Shown: in pieces, positions 1 through 9,582 of the stretch
Layout: the number at the start of each line of letters is the position of its first letter
Numbering within the stretch: the first letter of the stretch is position 1
Assembly (NCBI GenBank): GCA_938034385.1
Contig: CALHLC010000006.1
Location: 1-63,386, forward strand
DNA from: an uncultured Bacteriovoracaceae bacterium
GTDB lineage: Bacteria; Bdellovibrionota; Bacteriovoracia; Bacteriovoracales; Bacteriovoracaceae
DNA: 63,386 nucleotides
Reading direction: 5' to 3'
Notes under the pieces: generated by a model
What the model was told of the DNA's origin: nothing
What the model saw: only the letters and a program-made list of their open reading frames with translations
The model's database searches: none
Program-made: the position numbers and the translations under genes

Positions 1-14
1 TTCAAAGAGCTAAA

Positions 15-90
15 TGGAGCAGCTCACAGGAGTCGAACCTGCGACCGTCGGTTTACAAAACCGATGCTCTACCAACTGAGCTAGAGCTGC
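15..90 (-). tRNA. tRNA-Thr (anticodon TGT)
   Basis: On the minus strand the acceptor stem GCAGCTC/GAGCTGC, D-arm, anticodon stem TCGGT/ACCGA with loop TTTGTAA, and T-arm with TTCGACT fold as a canonical cloverleaf. The anticodon TGT reads ACA, threonine. The 3' CCA is encoded (15-17), with discriminator T at 18. Confidence 0.95.
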
Positions 91-125
91 CCACTTTTAA
101 ACTTAAATTAAGTTTAGTAAAGAAA

Positions 126-154
126 TTTATAAGCTCTTGGGACTCATTTAGCAA
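126..154 (-). promoter_or_regulatory. sigma70-type promoter of tRNA-Thr
   Basis: On the minus strand TTGCTA (149-154) and TATAAA (126-131) are separated by 17 bases. Transcription would start near 119, about 29 bases before the tRNA 5' end at 90. The hairpin at 98-116 then lies in the tRNA leader. Confidence 0.6.
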
Positions 155-185
155 GGAGTTGATGGATGAAAATCTTTAAAGAAAA

Positions 186-737
186 TTACTTTACGTATGT
201 TTTCTGGCAATTACTTTTGAACCTATGATTCTTTGTATTAGCACTTAGCGGATAAGTTCTGAAACAACCTTCTTTCGCATTAAAATAGATCTTGAATTGC
301 TCTGATTCAGTAAATTCTTCTCTTATTCTTTTGGAAAACTTTAGAGTCATTGTTTTAGAAAGTGTAATCTCTCCTTCTTTATCAGCTACCTTTTCTTTAG
401 AGCAGCGATTTGATCTTGTATAACATCTCCCAAAAATATCTTGAGAGTATGGATGCTTTAATTGTCCATCATTTGATCTTCTTATCTCGCTACAAACAGA
501 GGGTATAATACTGATTGACTGAGTATAGCTCTTAGCACAGTATCTCTGGCCTTTTTCAACATTTAATTTATATGTAATCTCAAACTTCGCCTTCTTTCTT
601 GGTCTATTCAAAGAAAATAAAACGTAATCAACCACTTTCGTATCAAGCTCAAATCTATCTCCATGGTTGGCCACCATAACAGTATCATTAGCAAAAATTG
701 ATGTTGAAAAAAGCAAAGCTAAAATTAAAGACTTCAT
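186..737 (-). CDS. secreted protein of unknown function
   Basis: A 183-residue protein with a clear signal peptide (MKSLILALLFSTSIFA) and no family I recognise. The mature part is basic, appears beta-rich and holds six cysteines (in YCAK, SVCSE, GRCYT, NRCSK, EGCFR and SNCQK), an even number consistent with periplasmic or extracellular disulfides. The start is supported by AAAAGGA six bases upstream. It stands alone downstream of the proS/methyltransferase pair. Secretion is a firm inference from the signal peptide; any function would be a guess. Confidence 0.8.
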   Translation of the reverse strand: MKSLILALLFSTSIFANDTVMVANHGDRFELDTKVVDYVLFSLNRPRKKAKFEITYKLNVEKGQRYCAKSYTQSISIIPSVCSEIRRSNDGQLKHPYSQDIFGRCYTRSNRCSKEKVADKEGEITLSKTMTLKFSKRIREEFTESEQFKIYFNAKEGCFRTYPLSANTKNHRFKSNCQKTYVK

Positions 738-787
738 AATTAATCCTTTTAAAATTATGAGCCGCTATAACACTTGGCGTTATTTTT

Positions 788-1531
788 TTAAGATAAGTGT
801 GTAAATTTTTCTAAAGCAATAGAAGCAGCAATAGAAACATTTAAAGAGTCGATTTTCCCATGTGATTCTAGGGAGATATGCTCATCTAAGGACCTCTCGA
901 CAGCATGTGACAGCCCCATCTCTTCTGATCCAAGCACCAAGCACCAAGATTTTTTCGGCTTCATGGAACTATTTTTCACTTCTTCACTAAGACCTATAGT
1001 AGAGACTTCTTTTTGAGAAATAGTTTTTAAGGTCTTAGATAAATTTGGACTTCTCATGACTGGAACATGCTCAAAGCCTCCCGAAGCAATTCTAAAAAAG
1101 CCAGGAGTATAACTCAGTGTAGATTTTTGCGAGAGAATTAATCCATCTAAATTATAAAAAGCTGCTGTTCTTAAAATCGCAGCGGCATTATGAATATCAG
1201 TGACTCTATCTAAGGCCAGTAGTCTTAAAGATTCATTTTTCTCTATAAGTGAATACAAAAAAGCATTTCCAAGTTCTGGTAGTTCATTTGTTTTTAAAAA
1301 AATATCACCGTGAAGCTTAGTATTATTAAAACCTTTTTCTACGCAATCTTTAACATACATCCTTCTAATGTCGTTCTGATTTAAGATTTCAACTTTAGAA
1401 TCATCTATCGAGTACTTAGATTTATATTTTTTCAAACCTTCTTTAGTAGCGTAGATCTTCTTATGACCTCTCTCAGAATTTTCAAGTGCATGATGTATAC
1501 TATGATATCCAACAATTAAATCAAAACTCAT
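788..1531 (-). CDS. TrmH/SpoU-family RNA 2'-O-methyltransferase
   Basis: A 247-residue SPOUT methyltransferase that would transfer a methyl group from S-adenosylmethionine to a ribose 2'-OH of rRNA or tRNA. An N-terminal substrate-binding region (about 1-95) precedes the knotted catalytic domain: motif 1 with N115 and R121 (DIHNAAAILRTA), motif 2 LGSEEMGL (200-207) and motif 3 SLNVSIAAS (229-237). The layout resembles RlmB (23S G2251), but the target cannot be read from sequence. Its ATG overlaps the proS stop codon as ATGA, so it is translationally coupled to proS. Confidence 0.88.
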   Translation of the reverse strand: MSFDLIVGYHSIHHALENSERGHKKIYATKEGLKKYKSKYSIDDSKVEILNQNDIRRMYVKDCVEKGFNNTKLHGDIFLKTNELPELGNAFLYSLIEKNESLRLLALDRVTDIHNAAAILRTAAFYNLDGLILSQKSTLSYTPGFFRIASGGFEHVPVMRSPNLSKTLKTISQKEVSTIGLSEEVKNSSMKPKKSWCLVLGSEEMGLSHAVERSLDEHISLESHGKIDSLNVSIAASIALEKFTHLS

Positions 1532-3249
1532 AATAATTCTTTTATTTTTGACTTAATCGTTGAAACTAAATCATTCGTAGAAACTTTTTGTGATTCTCCA
1601 GACTTTCTAAGCTTAATCTCTAGCTTTCCATCTTCTTTATAGTCACGCTCACCTAAGGTTAATCGAATAGGAAGACCTAAAAGATCCGCATCCTTAAACA
1701 TTTGTCCAGGGCCTAGTCCTCTATCATCAAATAAGACTTCTATGCCCTCAGCAATTAACTCTTTATAAATATCCAATCCTAAGTTTTTAGTCTCTTCACT
1801 TTTTCCTATCATCGCAAAATAAACCTGATAGGGAGCAATAGGCATAGGCCAGATCATTCCAAGTTCATCATGGTTTTGCTCAATAGCTGCAGCCATTGTT
1901 CTTGTCACACCAATTCCATAACAACCCATTAAAGGACTAATTTTTTTTCCTTCTTTATTAAGAACTTGTGCCTTCATGGCCTTGGTATACTTATCACCTA
2001 ATTGAAAAATATGTCCTACTTCAATACCTTTTTTAATTTTGACCTTTTCCCCATTAGGAGCAAGGTCTCCAACTTGAGCACTACGTAAATCAACTTGAAT
2101 CTTCTCTGAATTACAGTTCTTAGAAGGCATAAATCCTTTAAGGTGCATATCAGCTTTATTGGCTCCTACTATATAAGAAGAATCTAAATCTATCGCCTTA
2201 TCATAAATCACCTTAAGGTTTTCACTACAATTTGTAGGTCCAATGAAGCCTTTCACTAATCCAAGGTCTCTCATTGTCTCTTCTTTAGTCATAAGTAAAA
2301 AGTTACAACCAATATAATTTTTTAATTTTAATTCATTAAGCTCATCATCTCCAAGCAGCATCACCAAATAATGCTCTTCTCTATCCGGCCAAACGGCTGT
2401 GTATACTAAAGACTTTAAACTTTGGTATTGCTTTGATCCCAAAAACTCACAAACATCTTTGATCGTTTTCATATTTGGAGTTTCTACTTCACTCATTTCT
2501 TGATCTTTACTAAATTCTAGACCAACTCTAGTTGTTGCAGCTTTTTCTATATTGGCCGCATAATTACCATCAGTATAAACAATATCATCTTCTCCAGTCT
2601 CAGCAATAACTTGAAACTCATGGGTTTTAGATTCACTCGTTCCCATATTCCCGGCATCCGCTTCAACGATTGCAAACTCAAGACCCATTCTTGTAAAGAT
2701 ATTAGAATAAGCTTGATACATTTCATCATAACCAATATTTAAACTGTCTCGATCAGCATGAAATGTGTATGCATCTTTCATAATAAATTCCCGACCTCTC
2801 ATAAGACCAAACCTTGGTCTAATTTCATCTCGAAACTTTGTATTAATTTGATAAAAGCTTACAGGAAGTTGCTTATAAGATTTTGTCATCCTTCTAAATA
2901 TATCTGTGACTGACTCTTCATTTGTTGGACTAAGGCAGAGATCTTTTCCTCCACGGTCATGGAATTGAACCATCAGGTTTTCCATTAAGTCCCACCTTCC
3001 AGATTCTTTCCATAACTCACCTGGAGTTACCATACTCATTGTAATTTCTTGAGAATAAATAGCATTCATCTCTTCTCTTACAATTTTTTCTATCTTTTGA
3101 ATCACTCTTAAAGCAAAAGGAAGGTATTGATAAATCCCCGAGCCTGATTTGTGAATCATTCCAGCTTTTAATAAAAGTTGATGGGAAGGTATTTCAGCTT
3201 CTTTAGGAATTTCTTTATAGGTTTGCCAAGAGGCCTTAGATAATCTCAT
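1528..3249 (-). CDS. proS: prolyl-tRNA synthetase
   Basis: Cytoplasmic class II aminoacyl-tRNA synthetase that charges tRNA-Pro. The 573 residues match the bacterial form with an editing INS domain (about 225-400). Visible signatures are TNEE (109-112), the motif 2 region FRDEIRPRFGLMRGREF (139-155), motif 3 GIGVTRT near residue 445, and a C-terminal anticodon-binding domain. It is the first gene of a two-gene operon with the rRNA methyltransferase, whose start overlaps its stop. Confidence 0.97.
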   Translation of the reverse strand: MRLSKASWQTYKEIPKEAEIPSHQLLLKAGMIHKSGSGIYQYLPFALRVIQKIEKIVREEMNAIYSQEITMSMVTPGELWKESGRWDLMENLMVQFHDRGGKDLCLSPTNEESVTDIFRRMTKSYKQLPVSFYQINTKFRDEIRPRFGLMRGREFIMKDAYTFHADRDSLNIGYDEMYQAYSNIFTRMGLEFAIVEADAGNMGTSESKTHEFQVIAETGEDDIVYTDGNYAANIEKAATTRVGLEFSKDQEMSEVETPNMKTIKDVCEFLGSKQYQSLKSLVYTAVWPDREEHYLVMLLGDDELNELKLKNYIGCNFLLMTKEETMRDLGLVKGFIGPTNCSENLKVIYDKAIDLDSSYIVGANKADMHLKGFMPSKNCNSEKIQVDLRSAQVGDLAPNGEKVKIKKGIEVGHIFQLGDKYTKAMKAQVLNKEGKKISPLMGCYGIGVTRTMAAAIEQNHDELGMIWPMPIAPYQVYFAMIGKSEETKNLGLDIYKELIAEGIEVLFDDRGLGPGQMFKDADLLGLPIRLTLGERDYKEDGKLEIKLRKSGESQKVSTNDLVSTIKSKIKELL

Positions 3250-3310
3250 TATTAATAAGTATTATCTAAGCTCCTTTCAGTCAATTATTCTCTTTTATCA
3301 GACTAATTTA

Positions 3311-4867
3311 CTACTTTCTCCAATGCCACATAAGAGTCTTTTGTGAGTCATCATTATTAGAATCGGACCAATATTTAGTATTATTTAATTCTTTAAAACT
3401 ATCTTTGGTATATATTCTTCTTTCTATTGTTTTATAGATTACTCCATCATCTAGGTCGATAATCGAACCAAAACAAAACATAAAAAAATCGTCCCCATTA
3501 TTATAAGTTGCTTCATCAGCATCAACATTAAATTGTCTGCCATTTACCGAGCTTAACGTAACTTCTGCAGCAAAATGTTGGTCAATCTGGTTTCCATCTT
3601 CGTTGTATAGATCACAAACAAATCCATCTAAAATTGCGTAATTCCCAATAGTAAATAATGCATGAGCCTCTTTTAAATCAAATGGGATTGCTCTTCTAAT
3701 ACTATTTAGTAAGCGAGTATCACTAGAAGCTGGAGCTGTATTTTCAGATAATCCACTCACAGAAATGGCTGTTGTTTCTCCTTCCAAGTCAAATACACTG
3801 AAGTCCACTTGATAAATTGCTACAACTTCTTCACCATTTTCTAGAGTAAAAATGACTTCATACTCTCTTTCTGGTTGAACCCCTGGTTCTAATAAATTTA
3901 AATCAACAGGAGAAAATGTTGCTCTCGTTCCGCCATTAATCGGTTCAAACTTTAAGTCTAAGTGATCTTCATCTAAAGGATCGGCAAGTCTTTGAGATAT
4001 ATAAGCAAATCCAATATTAATTTCAGGATGTAAGTTTGTACTTAATAACTCTTTTTGTGAAAAACTCTCTCCAAGGCCAAAGCCCAATGCTCCAAAATCA
4101 ACTTTAGTTGCTTCTCCATTTTTTATTAACTCAAACTTTGTACTTAAAAAATTTACAGTAACAATATATTTGATAATTTCATTTTTTAACGTATCAAATG
4201 TTTTAATCTCTCCTGTAATAGCTCGTTGTCCTGAAAAAGTATTGGCTGACTTTATCGTAAGCTCGCCAGTAACTTCATCAAAGACTAACGTATCAAATGA
4301 GCTGTCCGTAAAAGAAGATGATAAGAACGTATGTTCTACATCATAGTTTGGAACAACTATCTCATACTCAAGAGATCCTCTCCTGAATTCTAAGACTCCT
4401 CCATAGGTACTTTGAACAACTCTCTCAGTTGGTACTTCGGTTGAATCAGACTTAATAACATCTACTGTTAAAGAAAGAATATATGTAAACTCTTGGTCAT
4501 CTAATAAATACTCAATTTCTATTTTGTCATTAAAAGAGGATGCATCTGAGACACTGCTAATAAAAGAATCACTTAAAGTATAAACAAGAATTGAACTATT
4601 TGCTTCAATTCTTGAATTTAAGCTAGTGTGACGAAATGATGACGTTGTTTTTAACATTGCTCCATCCGGTAAATTTCTTAAGACTATCTCTGTGCTTTTC
4701 AGAGCAGTTGTTAACTTGATCGCCTCTGAAACTTCTATATCACTTAATTGTTCAGGTGTTGTAATTGGTGGTACTTTTACACTCTCTGAAGCTCTAACTT
4801 TCTCAGGTGCACATGAGTACAGTTGAGTTATTAAAATTAAAGATAATACGTTCCTAATTTTTTTCAT
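3311..4867 (-). CDS. lipoprotein of unknown function
   Basis: A 518-residue protein with a lipoprotein signal peptide; the lipobox LYSC puts the lipidated cysteine at residue 19. The rest looks like a series of beta-sandwich (Ig/cadherin-like) domains: it is rich in Thr, Ser, Asp and Glu, with repeated alternation such as 'ELTIKSANTFSGQRAITGEI'. No catalytic motif is visible. The mature N-terminus (CAPEKVRASE) resembles that of the upstream gene (CAPPEKVERA), 12 bases away on the same strand, so the two are probably co-transcribed and related. AAAAGGC precedes the ATG. Confidence 0.8.
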   Translation of the reverse strand: MKKIRNVLSLILITQLYSCAPEKVRASESVKVPPITTPEQLSDIEVSEAIKLTTALKSTEIVLRNLPDGAMLKTTSSFRHTSLNSRIEANSSILVYTLSDSFISSVSDASSFNDKIEIEYLLDDQEFTYILSLTVDVIKSDSTEVPTERVVQSTYGGVLEFRRGSLEYEIVVPNYDVEHTFLSSSFTDSSFDTLVFDEVTGELTIKSANTFSGQRAITGEIKTFDTLKNEIIKYIVTVNFLSTKFELIKNGEATKVDFGALGFGLGESFSQKELLSTNLHPEINIGFAYISQRLADPLDEDHLDLKFEPINGGTRATFSPVDLNLLEPGVQPEREYEVIFTLENGEEVVAIYQVDFSVFDLEGETTAISVSGLSENTAPASSDTRLLNSIRRAIPFDLKEAHALFTIGNYAILDGFVCDLYNEDGNQIDQHFAAEVTLSSVNGRQFNVDADEATYNNGDDFFMFCFGSIIDLDDGVIYKTIERRIYTKDSFKELNNTKYWSDSNNDDSQKTLMWHWRK

Positions 4868-4879
4868 TTTCTTGCCTTT

Positions 4880-6889
4880 TTATTCTTGTGGACCTGGACT
4901 ACTTCCATCTCCAACAAATTTTCCTTGTGCACTAAACGTTACATTTAGTTCTGATTTTTCATCCTCTTGATTCATATCAAGAGCTACTTTAAGTTTTATT
5001 GAATAACTAATGTTCTCTCCAGCATCAATACTACGTACTCTACATCTAACTTTTCTTTGCTCCAGGTCACAACCTAGTAAGCTAAACTGATCACTTTTTT
5101 CGATAACATTTGTAAATATAGTCTGAGCACTTGATTTTTCAAACAATGACAAATCAAGAGTGAACTCGAATATAAACTGGCCTCCGGGAACCTCAGATAT
5201 TTTAATAAAATTTGCTCCTGTGTCTTGAGAATTTTTCATATTCACACTAATTTCTTTTATAGGTGCTTCTACAGGTATATCTCTTGCATTCCCGCTAACT
5301 TTATAAGGTCCAACCTTATATGTTTTAGAGTCTTTCATGCACTCAGCAGTATAATGAAATTCCCATGCCCCTGTATCAATAGGGGTAACTTTGAAGCCAA
5401 TGTTTTTCTGCACTCCTACATTCATTTCTGACGAGTCTTTTATGAAAAGCTCACATGTATATTCTGAAGTAAATGTTACTAAGTTTTCAATTGGTAATAT
5501 TAGAGCATTCCCTTTAGAAGAACCTCGTTGTATATAATCCTTACCGGAAATTTCTGACCCCAGAGTATTTATTCCCATTATATTTGCCGTCACACTTATA
5601 TTTGAATCATTTTCACAACTTGCTTTGTATAAATAAATCCAAGAACCTTCTATTCGAGGAGTAATCGTTATTTCAGATCCCTCTCCTTTTTTATCACAAC
5701 TAATACATTGTTGTTCTGGGTCAGCATTGATCTCTTCAAAAACAATCTCTCCACAGTTTCCTTCTGAAGTAACAAGCTCTGATAAATTTATCTCTATTTC
5801 TTGATTTACTTCTTGCCCATCAAAAACTTTATTTTCAGCAAATATTTTAATCCCTTGCTCAAGAGTACTTCCTGATAATAAACCTTTATCTTTTGTCTGA
5901 CCGTCTTTACAAACGCCATAGACATCTAAACTCCAGTCAGTAGAATTTGCTTCTGGAATAATCACTATTTCTGAACCTTCTCCACTTACCTCACACATTA
6001 AGCATGTTCCAATTTCAAAAGTTATCTCTGATTTGTCTTGAGGAGAACAATCTTCATTAATAGCAACAACTAATTCTTTTAGGTTCACTCTATGATTCTG
6101 AGATCCATTTAACACCTTATCTGCGACAGTAATATTCGTCGTCTGGTTTTCACTACTTGAAACTCCTCTGACACTTGAAGCTGCCTTAGTAATTGTGTCT
6201 TTACAAGTAGCTGTATAGTTAAAACTCCATGCTCCTAATTTAGAAGGAGTTATTTCGATATTAGGGAACGATCCGTTAGTGAAACAATTTTCACAATTGC
6301 TTTCTCTAAAACTTACCTCTCCACATTGAAAATTTGTTTTAGAAACAAATGATCTCAAGTCAATGAATGTTACTCTATTTAAAAATGACTTTTCTAGAAA
6401 AAATTCTTCTAACTCAATTTCAGCAGGAATAACTTCTCCACCGTCATCATTTAAGATAATAATTGAAACATTTAAAATCACTTCAAATAAGTGATCCTTT
6501 CCGTCTATATCAAGAATTACTGAGAATTTGTCTTGGTAACTATCTGAACTTTTATTTACATTCAATAGCCCCTCAATATAATTTGAACTAAGACTATAAT
6601 CTATCAACACCCCATTATTTAATACATTTCCTTTTAAAAGATCATTGTTGTGTTGTAGCGATCCCTCCTTAACTGATGCATTTTGAGGAAACTTTATCAT
6701 CTCTGATAATAAAAATGTTTTTTGCGTGTTTTGAGTGTCTAATACAAGACTAAAAGCTGTAGAAGTAGATGAAACCTCTTCTTTGGTTGTATCACTCTGA
6801 CCTGTAACTACTGCTCTTTCTACTTTTTCTGGAGGAGCACATGAAAATAATGCATTTATAATTATTAGTCCTAATATAAATTTTTTCAT
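4880..6889 (-). CDS. lipoprotein with Cys-bearing repeats
   Basis: A 669-residue lipoprotein (MKKFILGLIIINALFSC, lipidated C17). I chose the ATG at 6889 because AAGGGTGGT precedes it and the signal peptide begins there; an upstream ATG at 6910 has no ribosome-binding site. From about residue 180 there are four similar units of about 85-100 residues, each with paired cysteines (for example NCENCF, CLMC, CISC) followed by a pattern close to EI.ITP...G.W.F.Y.A.C. This suggests tandem disulfide-bonded beta domains on the cell surface or periplasmic face. The C-terminal part resembles DUF11-like conserved repeat domains ('NVIEKSDQFSLLGCDLEQ'). Function unknown. First gene of a pair with the lipoprotein at 3311. 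Confidence 0.8.
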   Translation of the reverse strand: MKKFILGLIIINALFSCAPPEKVERAVVTGQSDTTKEEVSSTSTAFSLVLDTQNTQKTFLLSEMIKFPQNASVKEGSLQHNNDLLKGNVLNNGVLIDYSLSSNYIEGLLNVNKSSDSYQDKFSVILDIDGKDHLFEVILNVSIIILNDDGGEVIPAEIELEEFFLEKSFLNRVTFIDLRSFVSKTNFQCGEVSFRESNCENCFTNGSFPNIEITPSKLGAWSFNYTATCKDTITKAASSVRGVSSSENQTTNITVADKVLNGSQNHRVNLKELVVAINEDCSPQDKSEITFEIGTCLMCEVSGEGSEIVIIPEANSTDWSLDVYGVCKDGQTKDKGLLSGSTLEQGIKIFAENKVFDGQEVNQEIEINLSELVTSEGNCGEIVFEEINADPEQQCISCDKKGEGSEITITPRIEGSWIYLYKASCENDSNISVTANIMGINTLGSEISGKDYIQRGSSKGNALILPIENLVTFTSEYTCELFIKDSSEMNVGVQKNIGFKVTPIDTGAWEFHYTAECMKDSKTYKVGPYKVSGNARDIPVEAPIKEISVNMKNSQDTGANFIKISEVPGGQFIFEFTLDLSLFEKSSAQTIFTNVIEKSDQFSLLGCDLEQRKVRCRVRSIDAGENISYSIKLKVALDMNQEDEKSELNVTFSAQGKFVGDGSSPGPQE

Positions 6890-7077
6890 AACCACCCTTT
6901 TTAAACTCATTTCAGTTTATATTTTAAGGTGCTCATGAAGTTTTAATGCTTTGAAACTTAGGCAATACTCTTAACTACTTGAAATATTATGATTTTTTAA
7001 TGATTTAAGCCGTTTCTCTTTTGATAAAACTGCCAATGAAATGTTGCAATTGTATTCCTAAAGACAAAAATCTGAAT

Positions 7078-7995
7078 TTAGACTGGAACTAAGATATCGC
7101 TAGGTAATTGATAAATCTCTCTCGAAGCTTCAGACATTTCCTGAGCTCCGCAAATTTCATAACTATTAGGTGTCTCTAAAATTTTTCTGCAAAGAAGATT
7201 ATGAAGGTGGTGACCAGACTTATAAGTACTAATCTTACCAATAAGCTCATGACCAAGAAGGGCCATGTCTCCAATCGTATCTAAAATCTTATGCCTGACA
7301 AACTCATCTTTGAATCTTAAACCTTCTGGGTTAACGACCTTAAAGTCATCAAGTCCAATAGCATTTTCAAGGCTAGCACCCTTTGCAAGACCTCGTTTTT
7401 TTAGATAATCAACATCTTTCATAAAACCAAATGTTCTTGCTCGTGCTATCTCGTTTACATATGACTCACAATTAAATTCAAAGCTTTTAACTTGCTCTTT
7501 CACTGCGGGATGCGCAAACACTATTGTCGAATGAATTGATAATTTATCTGATGGTTCAATCTTTGCCCATTTATCTTCATGCTCTACATAAACAGGTTCT
7601 TTAATAATAAGGAATTTCTTTGATTTATTTAAATTTCTAATCCCAATCTCTTTTAATAAGAAAACAAAAGAAACGCTTGATCCATCCATAATTGGAACTT
7701 CAGGGCCATCAATTTCTATTCTAATATTATCTACTCCAAGCCCATAAAGAGCCGAAACTAGATGTTCAATAGTATGGACACAATTTTCTCCACTACCAAG
7801 AGTGGTATTATTAGCTGTTGCTCCAACATTAGTCGCATTAGCAACTAACGCCTTTGCATTTTCTAAATCACTTCGAATAAAAACAATACCCGTATCAGCA
7901 TCAGCTGGATAAAGCTTAAGTGTAACCTTCTTGCCTGAATGTATTCCTCGACCAACTATCTTAGTTTTTGAGGCAATTGTTCTTTGATAAATCAT
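7078..7995 (-). CDS. lpxC: UDP-3-O-acyl-N-acetylglucosamine deacetylase LpxC
   Basis: Zinc amidase that catalyses the committed step of lipid A synthesis in the cytoplasm. The 305 residues are of usual length. By alignment with the E. coli enzyme the zinc ligands are H78 (in TIEHL), H235 and D239 (in RHKILDTIGD), E77 is the general base and H262 (in YKSGHHLHN) the second catalytic residue. It stands as a single minus-strand gene divergent from the secreted protein at 8179. Its presence shows that the organism makes lipopolysaccharide. Confidence 0.97.
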   Translation of the reverse strand: MIYQRTIASKTKIVGRGIHSGKKVTLKLYPADADTGIVFIRSDLENAKALVANATNVGATANNTTLGSGENCVHTIEHLVSALYGLGVDNIRIEIDGPEVPIMDGSSVSFVFLLKEIGIRNLNKSKKFLIIKEPVYVEHEDKWAKIEPSDKLSIHSTIVFAHPAVKEQVKSFEFNCESYVNEIARARTFGFMKDVDYLKKRGLAKGASLENAIGLDDFKVVNPEGLRFKDEFVRHKILDTIGDMALLGHELIGKISTYKSGHHLHNLLCRKILETPNSYEICGAQEMSEASREIYQLPSDILVPV

Positions 7996-8064
7996 ATTCT
8001 CAATACTCGCGTGTTTTCTCAGTATACAGTTAAATGCATGCTTTTACGATACCTTAGAGCTATG

Positions 8065-8093
8065 TACATAAAACGCTAGATTGAGCCAGTCAA
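8065..8093 (-). promoter_or_regulatory. possible lpxC promoter
   Basis: On the minus strand TTGACT (8088-8093) and TATGTA (8065-8070) lie 17 bases apart, about 70 bases upstream of the lpxC ATG. The -35 is good and the -10 weak. Confidence 0.4.
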
Positions 8094-8178
8094 GTAAGCT
8101 ATCAATTACTTGTACAAGAGGTGTAAAAATTACTCTTAAATCCGTATAAATCACCTCAATCATTACAATAAAAGGGCT

Positions 8179-9582
8179 ATGTTAAAGCTTCTTTTAATTT
8201 TATTTTCTTTTCACTCAATAGCCGGGATTTGGGACGCTAAGAACTCATGGGATCTAAACTGGGAAAAAAAGTACCAAAATTGGGTTCAAAACGAGTTCCA
8301 ACAAGACATTTTTTCTAATCCTGAGAGCAAATATTATGGAATTAGAACTGATTGTGCTGATGCCATTTATGCAGCCAGGGCCATCTTTTCGATGGAAAAC
8401 TCTCTACCTTTTCAATTTAAAAATACAACTGGTGGCAGCCCAAAATTTTTTACCAACCAATATTCAGCTTATGACAAGCTCTCTTCAAAAGAGCAACGTC
8501 TTATCTCTTTTATAAATTTCTTTGGAGACTTCTTTAGTACTTATTCTCTTGCTTTTAACGATACTTTACCAGTGAAGCCTAATATGCTTAGTCCTGGAGA
8601 TATCTTTGTTGCACCCACTCATCAAAATGATAATGGGCTCCAATATAGGCATTCTCATATCATAAAAGATATTTCCACGAGAAGATACTTCCATTTAGTT
8701 TCTAGTACTGTTCCAAGTGAAGTGAGAACTCTTAAGCTCATTAAAGGACTCCCAAAAGCTTTAATCAAAAAAACTCAGGGCTGGGGATTCAAACGTTTCA
8801 TTTGGCCCGAAGATCATAAGCAATCTATTACTCAAATCAACCTTGCAAAAAAGAACTTAAGTTTTCCAAAAGAAAGAGGCTTTAGCTTTGATCAATCTGG
8901 ATTTATTTTTAATAAAAATTATATGAATATTTTTTTGGATCATATGTATAAAGGAAGAGTCTTTGAAAAAGAGGAACTGGAATCTTTTATCGATCGTAAG
9001 ATTTTTAATATTTGTCAGTTATTAACATCTAGAAAATCAGAAATTGATAAATCAATAGAGAGGATTAATTCAAAAAGATCTACCTACCTAGATAAATTGC
9101 AATGTTTAAAAAAAGAACATTATGGAAGTTATTCTACTCCTTCAAGAGATGCTGCCATCTATGAAGAAGTAAAAACCCTATATTCTCATTGGGAGCAAAC
9201 AAATGAAGCTGAAAAGTCTCAATTCTCTCAAAGGGCTTATAATACTTTAATTAAAGCTTTGAAGTATTACGATTACAATCATAATCCAGGAAGAAGTTCT
9301 ATCGATGCATTTGATATACATGTTGAGAGCTTTTCATTTATTCAAGGTGATGAATATACAGATGCTGTTTGTGAATTAAATATTTCAGAAAAACCATATT
9401 ATATTTCTGATTTTATCAATAGATATACTCACGATATTATTCAAAGAAATGAAAATGGTAAAAAGGTAAAAGCTAGAAACTTATCCGACAATCCAAACGA
9501 TTCTCTTCTTGCAAGATGGGGCCTGTCTTCTAAAAGAAGAACATGTCCAAACTATGATGAAGTCCTAGAGTTTCTTGAATAA
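8179..9582 (+). CDS. secreted NlpC/P60- or papain-like candidate
   Basis: A 467-residue exported protein (signal peptide about residues 1-16) that is a paralogue of the product at 57266. Shared landmarks are TDCADAIY (Cys59), a proline-glycine turn LSPGDIFV (138-144), RHSHIIKDI with His158, GWGFKRF (201-207), YSTPSRDA, and a C-terminal NPND....ARWG motif. The order Cys, PGD turn, His, then His172 (Asp in the paralogue) matches the NlpC/P60 papain-like arrangement, so a cell-wall or protein amidase/peptidase is a reasonable hypothesis, but overall similarity to known families is not evident. Start: ATG with AAAAGGG only two bases upstream. Confidence 0.85.
   Translation: MLKLLLILFSFHSIAGIWDAKNSWDLNWEKKYQNWVQNEFQQDIFSNPESKYYGIRTDCADAIYAARAIFSMENSLPFQFKNTTGGSPKFFTNQYSAYDKLSSKEQRLISFINFFGDFFSTYSLAFNDTLPVKPNMLSPGDIFVAPTHQNDNGLQYRHSHIIKDISTRRYFHLVSSTVPSEVRTLKLIKGLPKALIKKTQGWGFKRFIWPEDHKQSITQINLAKKNLSFPKERGFSFDQSGFIFNKNYMNIFLDHMYKGRVFEKEELESFIDRKIFNICQLLTSRKSEIDKSIERINSKRSTYLDKLQCLKKEHYGSYSTPSRDAAIYEEVKTLYSHWEQTNEAEKSQFSQRAYNTLIKALKYYDYNHNPGRSSIDAFDIHVESFSFIQGDEYTDAVCELNISEKPYYISDFINRYTHDIIQRNENGKKVKARNLSDNPNDSLLARWGLSSKRRTCPNYDEVLEFLE

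Noticed and set aside
98-116. Hairpin TAAACTT/AAGTTTA as a terminator of the gene at 186
   Set aside because: It has no GC pairs to speak of and no T run on the minus strand, and it lies between the tRNA-Thr promoter and the tRNA, so it is more likely part of the tRNA leader.
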